Shown here in pieces: positions 37,144 to 46,177 of a DNA stretch of 64,000 nucleotides; positions within the stretch are counted from its first letter, which is position 1; each line of letters starts with the position of its first letter. The stretch is from Streptomyces tendae (GTDB lineage: Bacteria > Actinomycetota > Actinomycetes > Streptomycetales > Streptomycetaceae). Made by a program: the position numbers and the translations under genes. The notes beneath the pieces are model-generated. The model ran no database searches. It saw nothing but the letters and a program-made list of their open reading frames with translations, and was not told the DNA's origin. The stretch covers positions 1,178,001 through 1,242,000 of the forward strand of contig NZ_CP043959.1 in assembly GCF_008632955.1 (NCBI RefSeq), read 5' to 3'.

Positions 37144-37566
37144 CTAGAAGGTTCCGCTCGGATCGGCCCGCCTGCGGACCCGCAGGGGGCGGGTGTACAT
37201 CCGTGCCACGCACGGCGGGATGACCGCGCTCTCCTCGTGCGAGCGCGCCCGGTAGGCACTCGGCGTCTCCCCGACCAGCTCGGTGAACCGGGAGCTGAAC
37301 GACCCGAGGGAGGTGCACCCGACCGCCATGCACACCTCCGTCACCGTGAGGTCGCCCTGCCGCAGCAGCGCCTTGGCACGCTCGATCCGCCGCGTCATGA
37401 GATAGGCGTACGGCGTCTGCCCGTACGCCGCGCGGAAGCTGCGCTGGAAGTGGCCGGGGGACATCAGGGCCGTCCGCGCCAGCTCCGCGACGTCGAGCGG
37501 CTCGGCGTACTCCCGGTCCATCCGGTCCCGGGCCCGCCGCAGCCGGACCAAGTCCTCGAGCTCCAT
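37144..37566 (-). CDS. AraC-family transcriptional regulator (short, DNA-binding domain only)
   Basis: A 140-residue protein consisting almost wholly of the double helix-turn-helix: ELARTALMSPGHFQRSFRAA and VTEVCMAVGCTSLGSFSSRF, with the TPYAYLMTRRIERAKALL linker helix. It lacks a separate ligand-binding domain, so sensing may be by the VOC protein encoded next in the operon; this is inference. ATG 37566 begins MELEDLVRLRRARDRMDREY, the natural N-terminal helix. It lies just before the sodN terminator region. Confidence 0.83.
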   Translation of the reverse strand: MELEDLVRLRRARDRMDREYAEPLDVAELARTALMSPGHFQRSFRAAYGQTPYAYLMTRRIERAKALLRQGDLTVTEVCMAVGCTSLGSFSSRFTELVGETPSAYRARSHEESAVIPPCVARMYTRPLRVRRRADPSGTF

Positions 37567-37635
37567 CCGCCCAGCATCCCACGCCCCGCGCGGGCGGTCC
37601 CGGGAAAACGTCCGGACGCCGCCCGGAAGCCCGAA

Positions 37636-37666
37636 GGGGGCCCGCCGCACACTGCGGCGGGCCCCC
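37636..37666 (-). terminator. Strong terminator after sodN
   Basis: Fourteen-base arms GGGGGCCCGCCGCA (37636-37649) and complement (37653-37666) with a 3-base loop, 66 bases past the sodN stop. Confidence 0.85.
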
Positions 37667-37732
37667 TCCGGAAAGAGCCCACGGCCTGCGATGGTGCACC
37701 GACCGCCGGCCGTCGGGAACAGTCGGGCCCGG

Positions 37733-38128
37733 TCAGGCCTTCTTGGTCTCCCAGAAGATCTTGTCGATCTGGGCGATGTAGTCCAGCGCCTTCTGGCCGG
37801 TGGCCGGGTCCGTCGACGCCTTGGCGGCCGAGAGGGCCTTCAGGGTGTCGTTGACCAGCTGGTGCAGCTCCGGGTACTTCTCGAAGTGCGGCGGCTTGAA
37901 GTAGTCGCTCCACAGCACGGAGACGTGGTGCTTCGCCAGCTCGGCGCGCTGCTCCTTGATGACCGTGGCGCGGGCCTGGAAGTGCGGGTCGTCGTTGCCG
38001 GCCATCTTCTCCTGAACGGCCTTGACCGACTCCGCCTCGATGCGGGCCTGGGCGGGGTCGTACACACCGCAGGGCAGGTCGCAGTGCGCGCTGACCTTGA
38101 CCCTGGGGGCAAACAGGCGGGAAAGCAT
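37733..38128 (-). CDS. sodN: Nickel superoxide dismutase precursor
   Basis: A 131-residue precursor with a 14-residue leader (MLSRLFAPRVKVSA) that must be removed so that His15 becomes the N-terminus. The mature enzyme starts HCDLPCGVYDPAQ, the complete nickel hook (N-terminal His, two Cys, HCxxPCxxY). Length and sequence match Streptomyces NiSOD. It forms a cytoplasmic hexamer of four-helix bundles that dismutates superoxide. SD GAGGAAGGA precedes the ATG. In S. coelicolor nickel induces sodN while represssing sodF through Nur, but I do not see a clear Nur box here. The processing peptidase gene sodX is divergent, 145 bases away. Confidence 0.97.
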   Translation of the reverse strand: MLSRLFAPRVKVSAHCDLPCGVYDPAQARIEAESVKAVQEKMAGNDDPHFQARATVIKEQRAELAKHHVSVLWSDYFKPPHFEKYPELHQLVNDTLKALSAAKASTDPATGQKALDYIAQIDKIFWETKKA

Positions 38129-38273
38129 GAAGCGTTCCTTCCTCGTGATCGTCTTCTCACAGGGGACATTACTCCGTGACGGACGGCTTTTCGCGAGTGC
38201 CCCCGGGGGCTTAGGACAAAAGTCGGGGGTCAGACTGAGACTGGTGGAGGAAGAACCGGGGAGGTGCCGGGAG

Positions 38274-38708
38274 ATGCCGGAGCTGTCGCAGGACGCCGAG
38301 CGGGTGAGGGCGCCGCTGCCCTTCGGGGTGGCCGAGGTGACCGGTCCGTCGATGGTGCCCACGCTGCGCCACGGGGACCGGCTCCTTGTGCACTACGGGG
38401 CGCGGGTGAAACGCGGCGACGTGGTCGTGCTGCGCCACCCGTTCCAGCAGGACCTGCTGGTCGTCAAGCGGGCGGCCGAGCGGCGCGAGGGCGGCTGGTG
38501 GGTGCTCGGGGACAACGCGTACGCGGGCGGCGACAGCACCGACTACGGCGTCGTGCCCGACGAACTGGTGCTGGGCCGGGTCCGCTTCCGCTACCGCCCG
38601 CGCGGCTCCGGCCGGCGCTCGCCGCTGGCCGCGGTGGGCTGGGCGCTCACCGCGGCGCGGCCGGTGCTCTCCGGACGCTCCGCCTCCAAACGCTTGCGGG
38701 CCCGGTAG
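38274..38708 (+). CDS. sodX: NiSOD maturation peptidase SodX (signal-peptidase-like)
   Basis: A 144-residue S24/S26-type peptidase. VTGPSMVPTLRHGDRLLVHYG holds the catalytic Ser in the GxSMxPTL context, and DLLVVKRAA supplies the Lys region; GDNAYAGGDSTDYGVV is the usual domain III box. Unlike true signal peptidases it has no N-terminal membrane anchor, in keeping with cleavage of the SodN leader in the cytoplasm. ATG 38274 follows GGGGAGGTGCCGGGAG. Position beside sodN supports the assignment. Its last 118 bases overlap the 3' end of the opposite-strand CGNR gene. Confidence 0.92.
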   Translation: MPELSQDAERVRAPLPFGVAEVTGPSMVPTLRHGDRLLVHYGARVKRGDVVVLRHPFQQDLLVVKRAAERREGGWWVLGDNAYAGGDSTDYGVVPDELVLGRVRFRYRPRGSGRRSPLAAVGWALTAARPVLSGRSASKRLRAR

Positions 38709-39241
38709 GCGGCCACGTTGGCACGGGTGGCGCAGCGGTCCGAGCAGTAGCGCCGGGAGCGGTTGGTCGAGGTGTCCAGATAGGCGTTGCGGCAGGGCGC
38801 GGCCTCGCACAGGCCCAGGCGGTCCACGCCGTACTCGGTGAGGTGGAAGGCCAGGCCCATCGCGGCGGTCGCGGCGTAGCCCGCGGTCGCGTTGGACGGG
38901 TGGTCGGCCAGGTGCATGTGCCACAGCGGGCGGCCGTCGTCGTCACGGAAGTCGTGGCCGGAGATCTGCGGGCTCACCGGGAACTCCAGCAGCAGCGAGT
39001 TCAGCAGGTCCACCGCGAGGGTCTCGTCGCCGCCGTCCGCCGCCTCGAAGACCGAGCGGAGCCTGGCCCGGACCGAGCGGAACCGCGTCACGTCGGCGTC
39101 GGTGGCCCGCCGGGCGGCCGACTGGTTGCCGCCGAACAGGTCGCGGACGGCCTCGACCGAGGTCAGCGCGTCCGTGCCCCGGGCCGGTTCCTCGGTGTTC
39201 ACAAGACGTACGGCGTAATCCGAGTAATAGGCCAGTTCCAC
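38591..39241 (-). CDS. CGNR zinc-finger protein (ABATE-domain type)
   Basis: A 216-residue putative regulator. The N-terminal stress-induced-activator (ABATE) domain occupies about 1-150 (YYSDYAVRLVNTEEPARGTDAL), and the C-terminal zinc finger reads LCEAAPCRNAYLDTSTNRSRRYCSDRCATRANVAAYRARK (key residues C-x4-C and C-x3-C with the N-R-S-R-R-Y-C core of CGNR). The role is not established; DNA binding is inferred. Its last 39 codons are antisense to sodX codons, a 118-base tail-to-tail overlap, so one of the two C-termini is encoded in the complement of the other. The ATG begins the conserved MELAYYSDYA. Confidence 0.85.
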   Translation of the reverse strand: MELAYYSDYAVRLVNTEEPARGTDALTSVEAVRDLFGGNQSAARRATDADVTRFRSVRARLRSVFEAADGGDETLAVDLLNSLLLEFPVSPQISGHDFRDDDGRPLWHMHLADHPSNATAGYAATAAMGLAFHLTEYGVDRLGLCEAAPCRNAYLDTSTNRSRRYCSDRCATRANVAAYRARKRLEAERPESTGRAAVSAQPTAASGERRPEPRGR

Positions 39242-39340
39242 TTGTAGTCCTTACGCAGGGGCTCTATGGTCGTGCGTGCGGTCGGGTAACAGACGATCGT
39301 GTGTCCAGGGTATTACGTAGCGCTGCGAGGGAGGGGCTCG

Positions 39341-40111
39341 ATGACGGACCCGCACACCACCACGGCCGGCACCGACTGGCAGGCCTGGCAGGAGAGCTGG
39401 GACCGGCAGCAGGAGTGGTACATGCCCGACCGGGAGGAACGCTTCCGGGTCATGCTCGACATGGTCGAGGCCCTCGTCGGCACCGCGCCGCGCGTCCTGG
39501 ACCTGGCCTGCGGCACCGGCAGCATCACCGCCCGGCTGCTCGACCGGTTCCCCGACGCCGTCAGCACCGGCGTCGACCTGGACCCGGCGCTGCTCGCCGT
39601 CGCCGAGGGCACGTTCGCCGGCGACGAGCGGGTCACCTTCGTCACCGCCGACCTGAAGGACCCCGGCTGGGCGAAGCAGCTGCCGCACGGCTCCTACGAC
39701 GCCGTACTGACCGCGACGGCCCTGCACTGGCTGCACCGGGAACCCCTCGCGGACCTCTACGGACACATCGCGGGCCTGGTCCGCGACGGCGGTGTCTTCA
39801 TGAACGCCGACCACATGATCGACGAGACCACGCCCCGGATCAACGCGGCCGAGCGCGCGCAGCGCCACGCCCGCATGGATCAGGCCAGGTCCGAGGGCGC
39901 CCTCGACTGGGCCGAGTGGTGGCAGCTCGCCGCGAAGGACCCTGTCCTCGCCGGACCGACGGCCCGCCGCTTCGAGATCTACGGGGAGCACGCCGACGGC
40001 GACATGCCGTCCCCGGCGTGGCACGCGCGCGTACTGCGCGAGGCGGGCTTCGCGGAGGCCCGCCCGGTGTGGTGCTCCCCGTCGGACACCCTGCTGCTGG
40101 CCCTGAAGTAG
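39341..40111 (+). CDS. Class I SAM-dependent methyltransferase
   Basis: A 256-residue Rossmann-fold methyltransferase. Motif I is VLDLACGTGSITARLLDRFP near residue 60, with the acidic end of beta2 in GVDLDPALLAVAE and motif IV in YDAVLTATALHWLHREPL. The substrate is unknown; the ALHWL segment resembles small-molecule methyltransferases. ATG 39341 follows GAGGGAGGGG. It is divergent from the CGNR gene and ends at a strong bidirectional hairpin. Confidence 0.85.
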   Translation: MTDPHTTTAGTDWQAWQESWDRQQEWYMPDREERFRVMLDMVEALVGTAPRVLDLACGTGSITARLLDRFPDAVSTGVDLDPALLAVAEGTFAGDERVTFVTADLKDPGWAKQLPHGSYDAVLTATALHWLHREPLADLYGHIAGLVRDGGVFMNADHMIDETTPRINAAERAQRHARMDQARSEGALDWAEWWQLAAKDPVLAGPTARRFEIYGEHADGDMPSPAWHARVLREAGFAEARPVWCSPSDTLLLALK

Positions 40112-40120
40112 CACGGACGG

Positions 40121-40153
40121 AAGGGGCGGTACGGGAGTCCCGTACCGCCCCTT
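40121..40153. terminator. Strong bidirectional terminator
   Basis: Perfect 15-bp arms AAGGGGCGGTACGGG (40121-40135) and complement (40139-40153), 3-base loop; A/T ends on both strands. It separates the convergent methyltransferase and ABC transporter operon. Confidence 0.9.
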
Positions 40154-40174
40154 CGCCGTGCGCCGGTGCCGAGG

Positions 40175-40936
40175 TCAGAGCACCTTGGACAGGAACGACT
40201 TGGTGCGCTCGTGCTGCGGGTCGGTCAGCACGTCCCGGGGGTGGCCGGACTCGACCACCACACCGCCGTCCATGAAAACCAGGCTGTCGCCCACCTCGCG
40301 GGCGAAGCCCATCTCGTGCGTGACGACGATCATCGTCATGCCCGACTCGGCCAGGTCGCGCATGACGTCGAGGACGTCACCGACCAGCTCCGGGTCGAGC
40401 GCCGAGGTCGGCTCGTCGAACAGCATCAGTTTCGGGTCCATGGCGAGCGCCCGCGCGATCGCCACCCGCTGCTGCTGGCCGCCGGAGAGCTGTGAGGGGT
40501 AGCTGCCGGCCTTGTCGGCCAGGCCCACCCGCTCCAGCAGTTCGAGCGCCCGCTGCCGTGCGCTCGCCCGGTTGACGCCCTTGACCTGGACCGGCGCCTC
40601 CATGACGTTCTCGACGGCCGTCATGTGCGGGAACAGGTTGAAGCGCTGGAAGACCATGCCGATGTCCCGGCGCTGCTGGGCGACCTCGCTGTCCTTCAGC
40701 TCGTAGAGCTTGTCACCCTTCTGGCGGTAACCCACCAGCTCGCCGTCGACGTACAGCCGGCCGGCGTTGATCTTCTCCAGGTGGTTGATGCACCGCAGGA
40801 AGGTCGACTTGCCCGAGCCGGAGGGGCCGATGAGGCAGAACACCTCGCCGGTCTTCACCTCCAGGTCGATGCCCTTGAGGACCTGCACCCCGCCGAAGGA
40901 CTTGTGGACGCCCTCGGCCTTCACCATGGCCGTCAT
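40175..40936 (-). CDS. Polar amino acid ABC transporter ATPase
   Basis: A 253-residue PAAT-family ATPase. Walker A is [18 protein letters not shown], the signature [17 protein letters not shown], Walker [15 protein letters not shown] and the switch [11 protein letters not shown]. Closest functional families are GlnQ/HisP/glutamate importers. ATG 40936 overlaps the permease stop as ATGA, so it is the third gene of a SBP-permease-ATPase operon. Confidence 0.92.
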   Translation of the reverse strand: MTAMVKAEGVHKSFGGVQVLKGIDLEVKTGEVFCLIGPSGSGKSTFLRCINHLEKINAGRLYVDGELVGYRQKGDKLYELKDSEVAQQRRDIGMVFQRFNLFPHMTAVENVMEAPVQVKGVNRASARQRALELLERVGLADKAGSYPSQLSGGQQQRVAIARALAMDPKLMLFDEPTSALDPELVGDVLDVMRDLAESGMTMIVVTHEMGFAREVGDSLVFMDGGVVVESGHPRDVLTDPQHERTKSFLSKVL

Positions 40937-41901
40937 ACCGTGCTGCTCCTCTCGCGGCTGAAGGCCGTCAGGTTGACCTTGACTTTCTGCCACGGAGTCG
41001 CGGGCAGGTTCCGGGACGAGCCGCGCGCGAAGCGGCGCTCCAGGTAGTACTGGCCGACGCTGAACACGCTGGTGATGACCAGGTACCAGATGCACGCCAC
41101 GAACAGCATCTCCATCACGGCGTACGACGTGGAGCCGATCGTCGAGGTGGCGCGCAGCAGTTCGTTGTACGTCACCGCGTACACCAGCGACGAGGTCTTC
41201 AGCATGTTGATGAACTCGTTGCCGGTCGGCGGCACGATCACCCGCATCGCCTGCGGGATCACGATGCGCCGCAGCGTCTTGGCGTGGCTCATGCCCAGCG
41301 CGTGCGACGCCTCGGTCTGGCCCTCGTCGACGGACTGCAGGCCGGCGCGGCAGATCTCCGCCATGTACGCCGCCTCGTTGAGGCCGAGGCCCAGCAGGGC
41401 CGCCATGAACGGCGTCATGACGTCGACCATCTCGTCCTTGTAGAACGGGCCGAGGTTGAGCATCGGGAAGATCAGCGCCAGGTTGAACCACAGCAGGAGC
41501 TGCACGTACACCGGCGTGCCGCGGAAGAACCAGATGTAGACCCACGCCACCCAGCTGGTCACCGGGTTCTTCGACAGCCGCATCACGGCGAGGATCACAC
41601 CGAGGACCACACCCATGACCATCGCCAGGATGCTGATCAGCAGGGTACGGCCGGCGCCGGCCAGGACGGTGCCGTCGAAGACGTAGTCGCCGACGGCCTG
41701 CCACTGGATCTTCTCGGCGGTGGCGAAGGCGTTGACGAGGAGGGCCACCAGGGCCAGCACCACCGCGGCGCTGACCCACCGGCCGTAGTGGCGGACCGGG
41801 ATGGCCTTGATCACCGCGGGTGGCACGGGGGCCCCGTCGTCCTTGGAGACGACGGCCGCCGGTCGGGCGTCGGCCGTCTCCTTGTCGAATTTGTCGCTCA
41901 C
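40933..41901 (-). CDS. Polar amino acid ABC transporter permease
   Basis: A 322-residue permease of the His/Glu/Gln type. A polar N-terminal tail of about 40 residues precedes one hydrophobic segment ([18 protein letters not shown]) and a five-helix MetI-like domain. The EAA loop reads [21 protein letters not shown] single permease gene implies a homodimeric channel, although it may act with other permeases. It starts 33 bases after the binding-protein stop. Confidence 0.92.
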   Translation of the reverse strand: MSDKFDKETADARPAAVVSKDDGAPVPPAVIKAIPVRHYGRWVSAAVVLALVALLVNAFATAEKIQWQAVGDYVFDGTVLAGAGRTLLISILAMVMGVVLGVILAVMRLSKNPVTSWVAWVYIWFFRGTPVYVQLLLWFNLALIFPMLNLGPFYKDEMVDVMTPFMAALLGLGLNEAAYMAEICRAGLQSVDEGQTEASHALGMSHAKTLRRIVIPQAMRVIVPPTGNEFINMLKTSSLVYAVTYNELLRATSTIGSTSYAVMEMLFVACIWYLVITSVFSVGQYYLERRFARGSSRNLPATPWQKVKVNLTAFSRERSSTV

Positions 41902-41933
41902 TGTGACTGCCCTTCAGTACGTGCCCGAGCGCG

Positions 41934-42902
41934 TCACTTGCCGCCGTTGACCACGGCCTTGTCGACGGCGCCGGTCTCGGCGCCCCACTTCTCGAGGATC
42001 TTCGTGTAGGTGCCGTCCTCGATGATCGCGTTGACGGCGGCCTCCAGAGCCGCGGTGAGCTCCTTGTTGTCCTTGTTGACCGCGATGCCGAACGGACCGG
42101 CGTCCACCTGCTCGCCGACGATCTCGAACGCCTTGCCGTTGTCCGCCTTGCGGACCAGGTCGACCGCGACCGGGTAGTCGTTGACGCCCGCCACCGCGCC
42201 GCCCGACTTCACACGGGTCTGCGCCTCGGTGTCGTTCTCGAACGACTGGATCTTGACCGCCTTCTTGCCGGCGTCCGTGCACTTCTTGGACTGGTCCTGC
42301 AGCGCCTTCTCGTACGTGGTGCCGCGCTGCACGGCGGCCGGCTGCCCGCAGAGGTCCTCGATGGAGTTGATCCCCTTGGGGTTGCCCTTCTGGACGTACA
42401 CGGCGGTGCCGGCGACGAAGTAGTCGACGAAGTCGACACCCGGGCCGAGCTTCTTGCCCTTGTCGTCCAGGCCCTCCTGACGCTGCTTGTTGTCCGTGAT
42501 GGACGACATCGCGATGTCGTAGCGGCCCGAGTTCAGGGAGGTGATGAGACCGTCGAAGGAGCCCGAGGTGAACTCCACCTTGACACCGAGCTTCTCGCCC
42601 AGCGCGGCGGCGATGTCCGGGTCGACGCCGACGATCTTGCCGCCCTCCTGGAACTCCATCGGGGCGTACTCGGCGTTGGTGCCGGCCTTCAGGACGCCCG
42701 CGTCCTGGATCTTCTTGGGCAGCTTGTCGAACAGCGGGGCCGAGCTGGTCTTGCCCGAGTCCTTGTCCTTGCCACTGCTGCCGCTGTCGTCGGTCTGGTC
42801 ACCGCAGCCGGTGAGAAGCAGTGCGCCTGCGACCGCGATCGCGCCGACCGCTGCAATCCGTGAGCGCGCGGCGGTGGTACGACGGGTGGTGCTTGCGGTC
42901 AT
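41934..42902 (-). CDS. Polar amino acid ABC transporter substrate-binding lipoprotein
   Basis: A 322-residue lipoprotein precursor: basic N-terminus, hydrophobic segment [14 protein letters not shown] and lipobox LTGC. A Ser/Asp/Lys-rich linker follows. The type 2 periplasmic-binding fold has [20 protein letters not shown] and [19 protein letters not shown], characteristic of polar amino acid receptors. GGAGGAA precedes the ATG. First gene of the three-gene operon. Residues that would separate glutamate, glutamine or basic amino acid specificity cannot be read reliably. Confidence 0.92.
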   Translation of the reverse strand: MTASTTRRTTAARSRIAAVGAIAVAGALLLTGCGDQTDDSGSSGKDKDSGKTSSAPLFDKLPKKIQDAGVLKAGTNAEYAPMEFQEGGKIVGVDPDIAAALGEKLGVKVEFTSGSFDGLITSLNSGRYDIAMSSITDNKQRQEGLDDKGKKLGPGVDFVDYFVAGTAVYVQKGNPKGINSIEDLCGQPAAVQRGTTYEKALQDQSKKCTDAGKKAVKIQSFENDTEAQTRVKSGGAVAGVNDYPVAVDLVRKADNGKAFEIVGEQVDAGPFGIAVNKDNKELTAALEAAVNAIIEDGTYTKILEKWGAETGAVDKAVVNGGK

Positions 42903-43481
42903 GGTGGGTTCCTCCGGCGGATGGGTGGAGTGCCGATGGGCCGGCGACTGCCTGTCGGCATCGCCTCGGGGTCGACGGGGGCACACACCTTCGAGTGCCG
43001 CGACCTCGTGTGATTACCGCATCTTGCCATTCGGATTGGACCGTTCAGGGGGCCTGTGATGTCAAAATCGGATAACGGCGGGTCCCCGAACCCGACCACT
43101 TGGGTACATCGCGACCGGAGACTCTTCGGGAATCCTCCATTCCGGCCGCAAGATCTTCTCCGACATCCCGGTTGCGCGAGCGACCCGCCGAGATGATGGG
43201 GCACTTGCGGGCTTGCTGGGAGTTCGTCCAGGTCTTGTCCTGATATCGGACGAAGATTCGCGGTGTCGGCATGTGACCTTCGCGTTATGGACTCGTCGCC
43301 GACGGCGTCCGTCCGGTAAGAAGGTTCTTTACACCCCTCATCCGGGGCTCAAGGGCGCGTGTGCGGCGCGCCCGTCGTGTTCGGCCCGTACGCATCATCC
43401 CTCCGGGCCTTGCGCGGTCCCGCCCACCCCTCACCAGGAGTGGCAACCCTCAAACAATGAACACTTAAGGGGTAAAACCAA
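42903..43481. other. Divergent intergenic region, transporter operon / malic enzyme
   Basis: These 579 bases have lower GC and many stops; no gene is supported. A TTGACA hexamer on the minus strand (43060-43065) could be a -35 for the transporter but has no good partner. AAGGGGT before GTG 43482 is the malic enzyme SD. I see no strong palindromic operator. Confidence 0.5.
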
Positions 43482-44720
43482 GTGGCAGCGGAGATTGTGA
43501 ATCCTCGCAGCGACAGCGAGAACCGGGATGCTTCCGAGCAGGGCGGAGGGGCGGCCGAGCCCCTGGAGTCCTTCGACCCGGCGTTCGCGCTGCACCGCGG
43601 AGGCAAGATGGCCGTGCAGGCCACCGTGCCCGTCCGTGACAAGGACGATCTGTCCCTGGCGTACACGCCCGGCGTCGCGAAGGTGTGCAGCGCGATCGCC
43701 GAGCAGCCGGAACTCGTCCACGACTACACATGGAAGTCGTCGGTCGTCGCCGTCGTGACGGACGGTACGGCCGTGCTGGGGCTCGGCGACATCGGGCCCG
43801 AGGCCTCCCTCCCGGTGATGGAGGGCAAGGCCATCCTCTTCAAGCAGTTCGGTGGCGTCGACGCGGTCCCGCTCGCGCTGAACTGCACGGACGTCGACGA
43901 GATCGTCGAGACCGTGGTCCGGCTCGCCCCGTCCTTCGGCGGCGTGAACCTCGAGGACATCTCGGCCCCCCGGTGCTTCGAGATCGAGCGGCGGCTCCAG
44001 GAGCGCCTGGACATCCCCGTCTTCCACGACGACCAGCACGGCACGGCCGTCGTGACGCTCGCGGCGCTGCGCAACGCGGCGCGGCTGAGCGGGCGTCCGC
44101 TGGGCGAGCTGCGGGCGGTGATCTCCGGCGCGGGCGCGGCGGGTGTCGCCATCGCCAAGATGCTGGTCGAGGCCGGCATCGGCGACGTGGCGGTGGCCGA
44201 CCGCAAGGGCGTCGTCTCCCGGGACCGCGAGGACCTCACGCCGATCAAGGCGGAGCTGGCGTCGTTCACCAACAAGGCCGGCATCTCCGGCCCGCTGGAG
44301 TCCGCGCTGGCGGGCGCCGACGTGTTCATCGGCGTCTCCGGCGGCACGGTGCCGGAGCCCGCGGTGGCGTCGATGGCGGAGGGCGCGTTCGTCTTCGCCA
44401 TGGCCAACCCGAACCCGGAGGTGCACCCGGAGGTCGCGCACAAGTACGCGGCCGTCGTGGCCACCGGCCGGTCGGACTTCCCGAACCAGATCAACAACGT
44501 GCTGGCGTTTCCCGGCATCTTCGCGGGCGCGCTGCAGGTGCGGGCCTCGCGGATCACCGAGGGCATGAAGCTGGCCGCCGCCGAGGCGCTGGCCGCGGTC
44601 GTCGGTGACGACCTCGCCGCCGACTACGTCATCCCGTCCCCGTTCGACGAGCGGGTCGCCCCCGCGGTGACGGCCGCCGTGGCCGCCGCCGCCCGGGCGG
44701 AGGGCGTCGCCCGGCGCTGA
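43482..44720 (+). CDS. NAD-dependent malic enzyme
   Basis: A 412-residue malic enzyme that decarboxylates malate to pyruvate, linking the TCA cycle to gluconeogenesis and lipid supply. [14 protein letters not shown] holds the catalytic Tyr, [23 protein letters not shown] the substrate and Lys region, [16 protein letters not shown] the metal ligands, and [15 protein letters not shown] the NAD-binding loop. It is the short bacterial type without a phosphotransacetylase tail. NAD preference is inferred from the S. coelicolor counterpart. GTG 43482 is the only start near the SD. It ends in a clear hairpin. Confidence 0.92.
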   Translation: MAAEIVNPRSDSENRDASEQGGGAAEPLESFDPAFALHRGGKMAVQATVPVRDKDDLSLAYTPGVAKVCSAIAEQPELVHDYTWKSSVVAVVTDGTAVLGLGDIGPEASLPVMEGKAILFKQFGGVDAVPLALNCTDVDEIVETVVRLAPSFGGVNLEDISAPRCFEIERRLQERLDIPVFHDDQHGTAVVTLAALRNAARLSGRPLGELRAVISGAGAAGVAIAKMLVEAGIGDVAVADRKGVVSRDREDLTPIKAELASFTNKAGISGPLESALAGADVFIGVSGGTVPEPAVASMAEGAFVFAMANPNPEVHPEVAHKYAAVVATGRSDFPNQINNVLAFPGIFAGALQVRASRITEGMKLAAAEALAAVVGDDLAADYVIPSPFDERVAPAVTAAVAAAARAEGVARR

Positions 44721-44734
44721 GCGTATGTGAGAGG

Positions 44735-44763
44735 GGCCCCGCCACGCCTGTGGACGGGGCCCA
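44735..44763 (+). terminator. Terminator after malic enzyme
   Basis: GGGCCCCG (44735-44742) pairs with CGGGGCCC (44756-44763), extended inside by CCAC/GTGG around a GCCT loop; a T-run follows shortly after. Confidence 0.75.
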
Positions 44764-44891
44764 CGCGTTTTCCGGGGGTGTCGGTACGCGTGACCCGGTC
44801 CGGGGCAACGTGACCCTGCCCGGGGCAAGAGGGCGTGTGTCACAGGCCGGCACGGTTCCTTCGGCGGGGCGCGGACCCTATCGTCAAGGTC

Positions 44892-45857
44892 ATGTTCGCT
44901 GTCTACGCCGCCCGAATCGACCGCGACCAGCCGCTCACGGGTCTGGAGTCGGGAGAGCGTCCCGCTCCCGAGTCCCGGCCGGGCTGGAGCACCGTCACGG
45001 TCAAGGCCGCCTCCCTCAACCACCACGACCTCTGGTCCCTGCGCGGCGTCGGCCTCGCGGAGGACAAGCTGCCGATGATCCTCGGCTGCGACGCAGCCGG
45101 TGTCGACGAGGACGGCAACGAGGTCGTCCTGCACTCGGTGATCGGACAGAGCGGTCACGGCGTGGGGCCCCGGGAGCCCCGCTCCATCCTGACCGAGCGC
45201 TACCAGGGCACCTTCGCCGAACAGGTCGCCGTGCCCACCTGGAACATCCTGCCCAAGCCCAAGGAGCTCTCCTTCGAGGAGGCGGCCTGCCTGCCCACGG
45301 CCTGGCTGACGGCCTACCGCATGCTGTTCACCAACGCCGGGGTACGGCCCGGCGACTCGGTGCTGGTACAGGGCGCCGGCGGCGGTGTCGCCACCGCCGC
45401 GATCGTGCTGGGCAAGGCGGCGGGCCTGCGCGTCTTCGCCACCAGCCGGGACGAGGCCAAGCGCAAGCGGGCGCTGGAGCTGGGCGCCGTGGAGGCCGTG
45501 GAACCCGGTGCGCGGCTGCCGCAGCGGGTCGACGCGGTGATCGAGACCGTGGGCGCGGCCACCTGGTCGCACTCGGTGAAGTCGCTGCGCCCCGGCGGGA
45601 CGCTGGTGATCTCCGGCGCCACCAGCGGTGACCGGCCCTCGCACGCCGAGCTGACCCGGGTCTTCTTCCTGGAACTGAGGATCGTGGGGTCGACGATGGG
45701 CACCAAGGACGAGCTGGAGGACCTGCTGTCCTTCTGCGCCGCCACCGGGGTGCGGCCCGTCATCGACGAGGCGCTGCCCCTGGACCGGGCCCGCGAGGGC
45801 TTCGAACGCATGGCGTCCGGCGAGCTGTTCGGCAAGATCGTGCTCACCAACCACTGA
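44892..45857 (+). CDS. Zinc-type alcohol dehydrogenase / quinone oxidoreductase (MDR family)
   Basis: A 321-residue medium-chain dehydrogenase/reductase. The GroES-like N-terminal half contains VKAASLNHHDLWSLRGVG and ILGCDAAGVVxE-like ILGCDAAGVDEDG. The Rossmann half has VLVQGAGGGVATAAIVLGKAAG, the NAD(P) loop, and RPGGTLVISGATSG. The structural-zinc cysteine cluster is absent, pointing to a zinc-free quinone-oxidoreductase-like enzyme. Substrate unknown. ATG 44892 is chosen as the start of MFAVYAARID; upstream codons are not conserved-looking. It precedes the HTH/Clp-N operon on the same strand. Confidence 0.85.
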   Translation: MFAVYAARIDRDQPLTGLESGERPAPESRPGWSTVTVKAASLNHHDLWSLRGVGLAEDKLPMILGCDAAGVDEDGNEVVLHSVIGQSGHGVGPREPRSILTERYQGTFAEQVAVPTWNILPKPKELSFEEAACLPTAWLTAYRMLFTNAGVRPGDSVLVQGAGGGVATAAIVLGKAAGLRVFATSRDEAKRKRALELGAVEAVEPGARLPQRVDAVIETVGAATWSHSVKSLRPGGTLVISGATSGDRPSHAELTRVFFLELRIVGSTMGTKDELEDLLSFCAATGVRPVIDEALPLDRAREGFERMASGELFGKIVLTNH

Positions 45858-45920
45858 GGCGGAGCCTTCCCCTGCTCTCGTCCTACGGCCGGTCCGGTGT
45901 CCCCGGGCCGGCCGTCGGTA

Positions 45921-45965
45921 TGTCAACTGTGGTTGACATCATCGGTGTGTCAACGTAAGTTGACG
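45921..45965 (+). promoter_or_regulatory. Tandem 18-bp inverted-repeat operators before the HTH gene
   Basis: TGTCAACTGTGGTTGACA (45921-45938) and TGTCAACGTAAGTTGACG (45948-45965) are two copies of TGTCAAC-N4-GTTGACA with centres 27 bp apart. The second ends 3 bases before the ATG at 45968. They are probably bound by the HTH protein encoded immediately downstream (autoregulation); TTGACA in the first could double as a -35. Confidence 0.75.
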
Positions 45966-45967
45966 TC

Positions 45968-46177
45968 ATGACTGAGGCAACCGATCTCGCCGAGCGGGCC
46001 GGTGACCGCGACCCGCGGGTCGGCCTGCGGGCCGTCGCCGCGCTGCGCAGGCTGCTCGAACAACTGGAAACCGTGCAGGTACGCAACGCGCGCAACCACG
46101 GCTGGTCGTGGCAGGAGATCGCGACCGAACTCGGGGTCAGCAGGCAGGCCGTGCACAAGAAGTACGGGAGGCATTGA
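45968..46177 (+). CDS. Small helix-turn-helix DNA-binding protein
   Basis: A 69-residue protein with a long N-terminal helix (DPRVGLRAVAALRRLLEQLE) and a C-terminal HTH (SWQEIATELGVSRQAVHKKY). The size suggests a dimerising helix plus DNA-recognition motif and nothing else. Its start directly follows two palindromes. The stop and the next start share one base (TGATG), so the downstream Clp-N protein is translationally coupled and may modulate its activity; this is inference. Confidence 0.85.
   Translation: MTEATDLAERAGDRDPRVGLRAVAALRRLLEQLETVQVRNARNHGWSWQEIATELGVSRQAVHKKYGRH

Noticed and set aside
43045..43272. 75-codon minus-strand frame upstream of the ABC transporter
   Set aside because: No family resemblance, no SD, and codon usage differs from neighbours; treated as intergenic.
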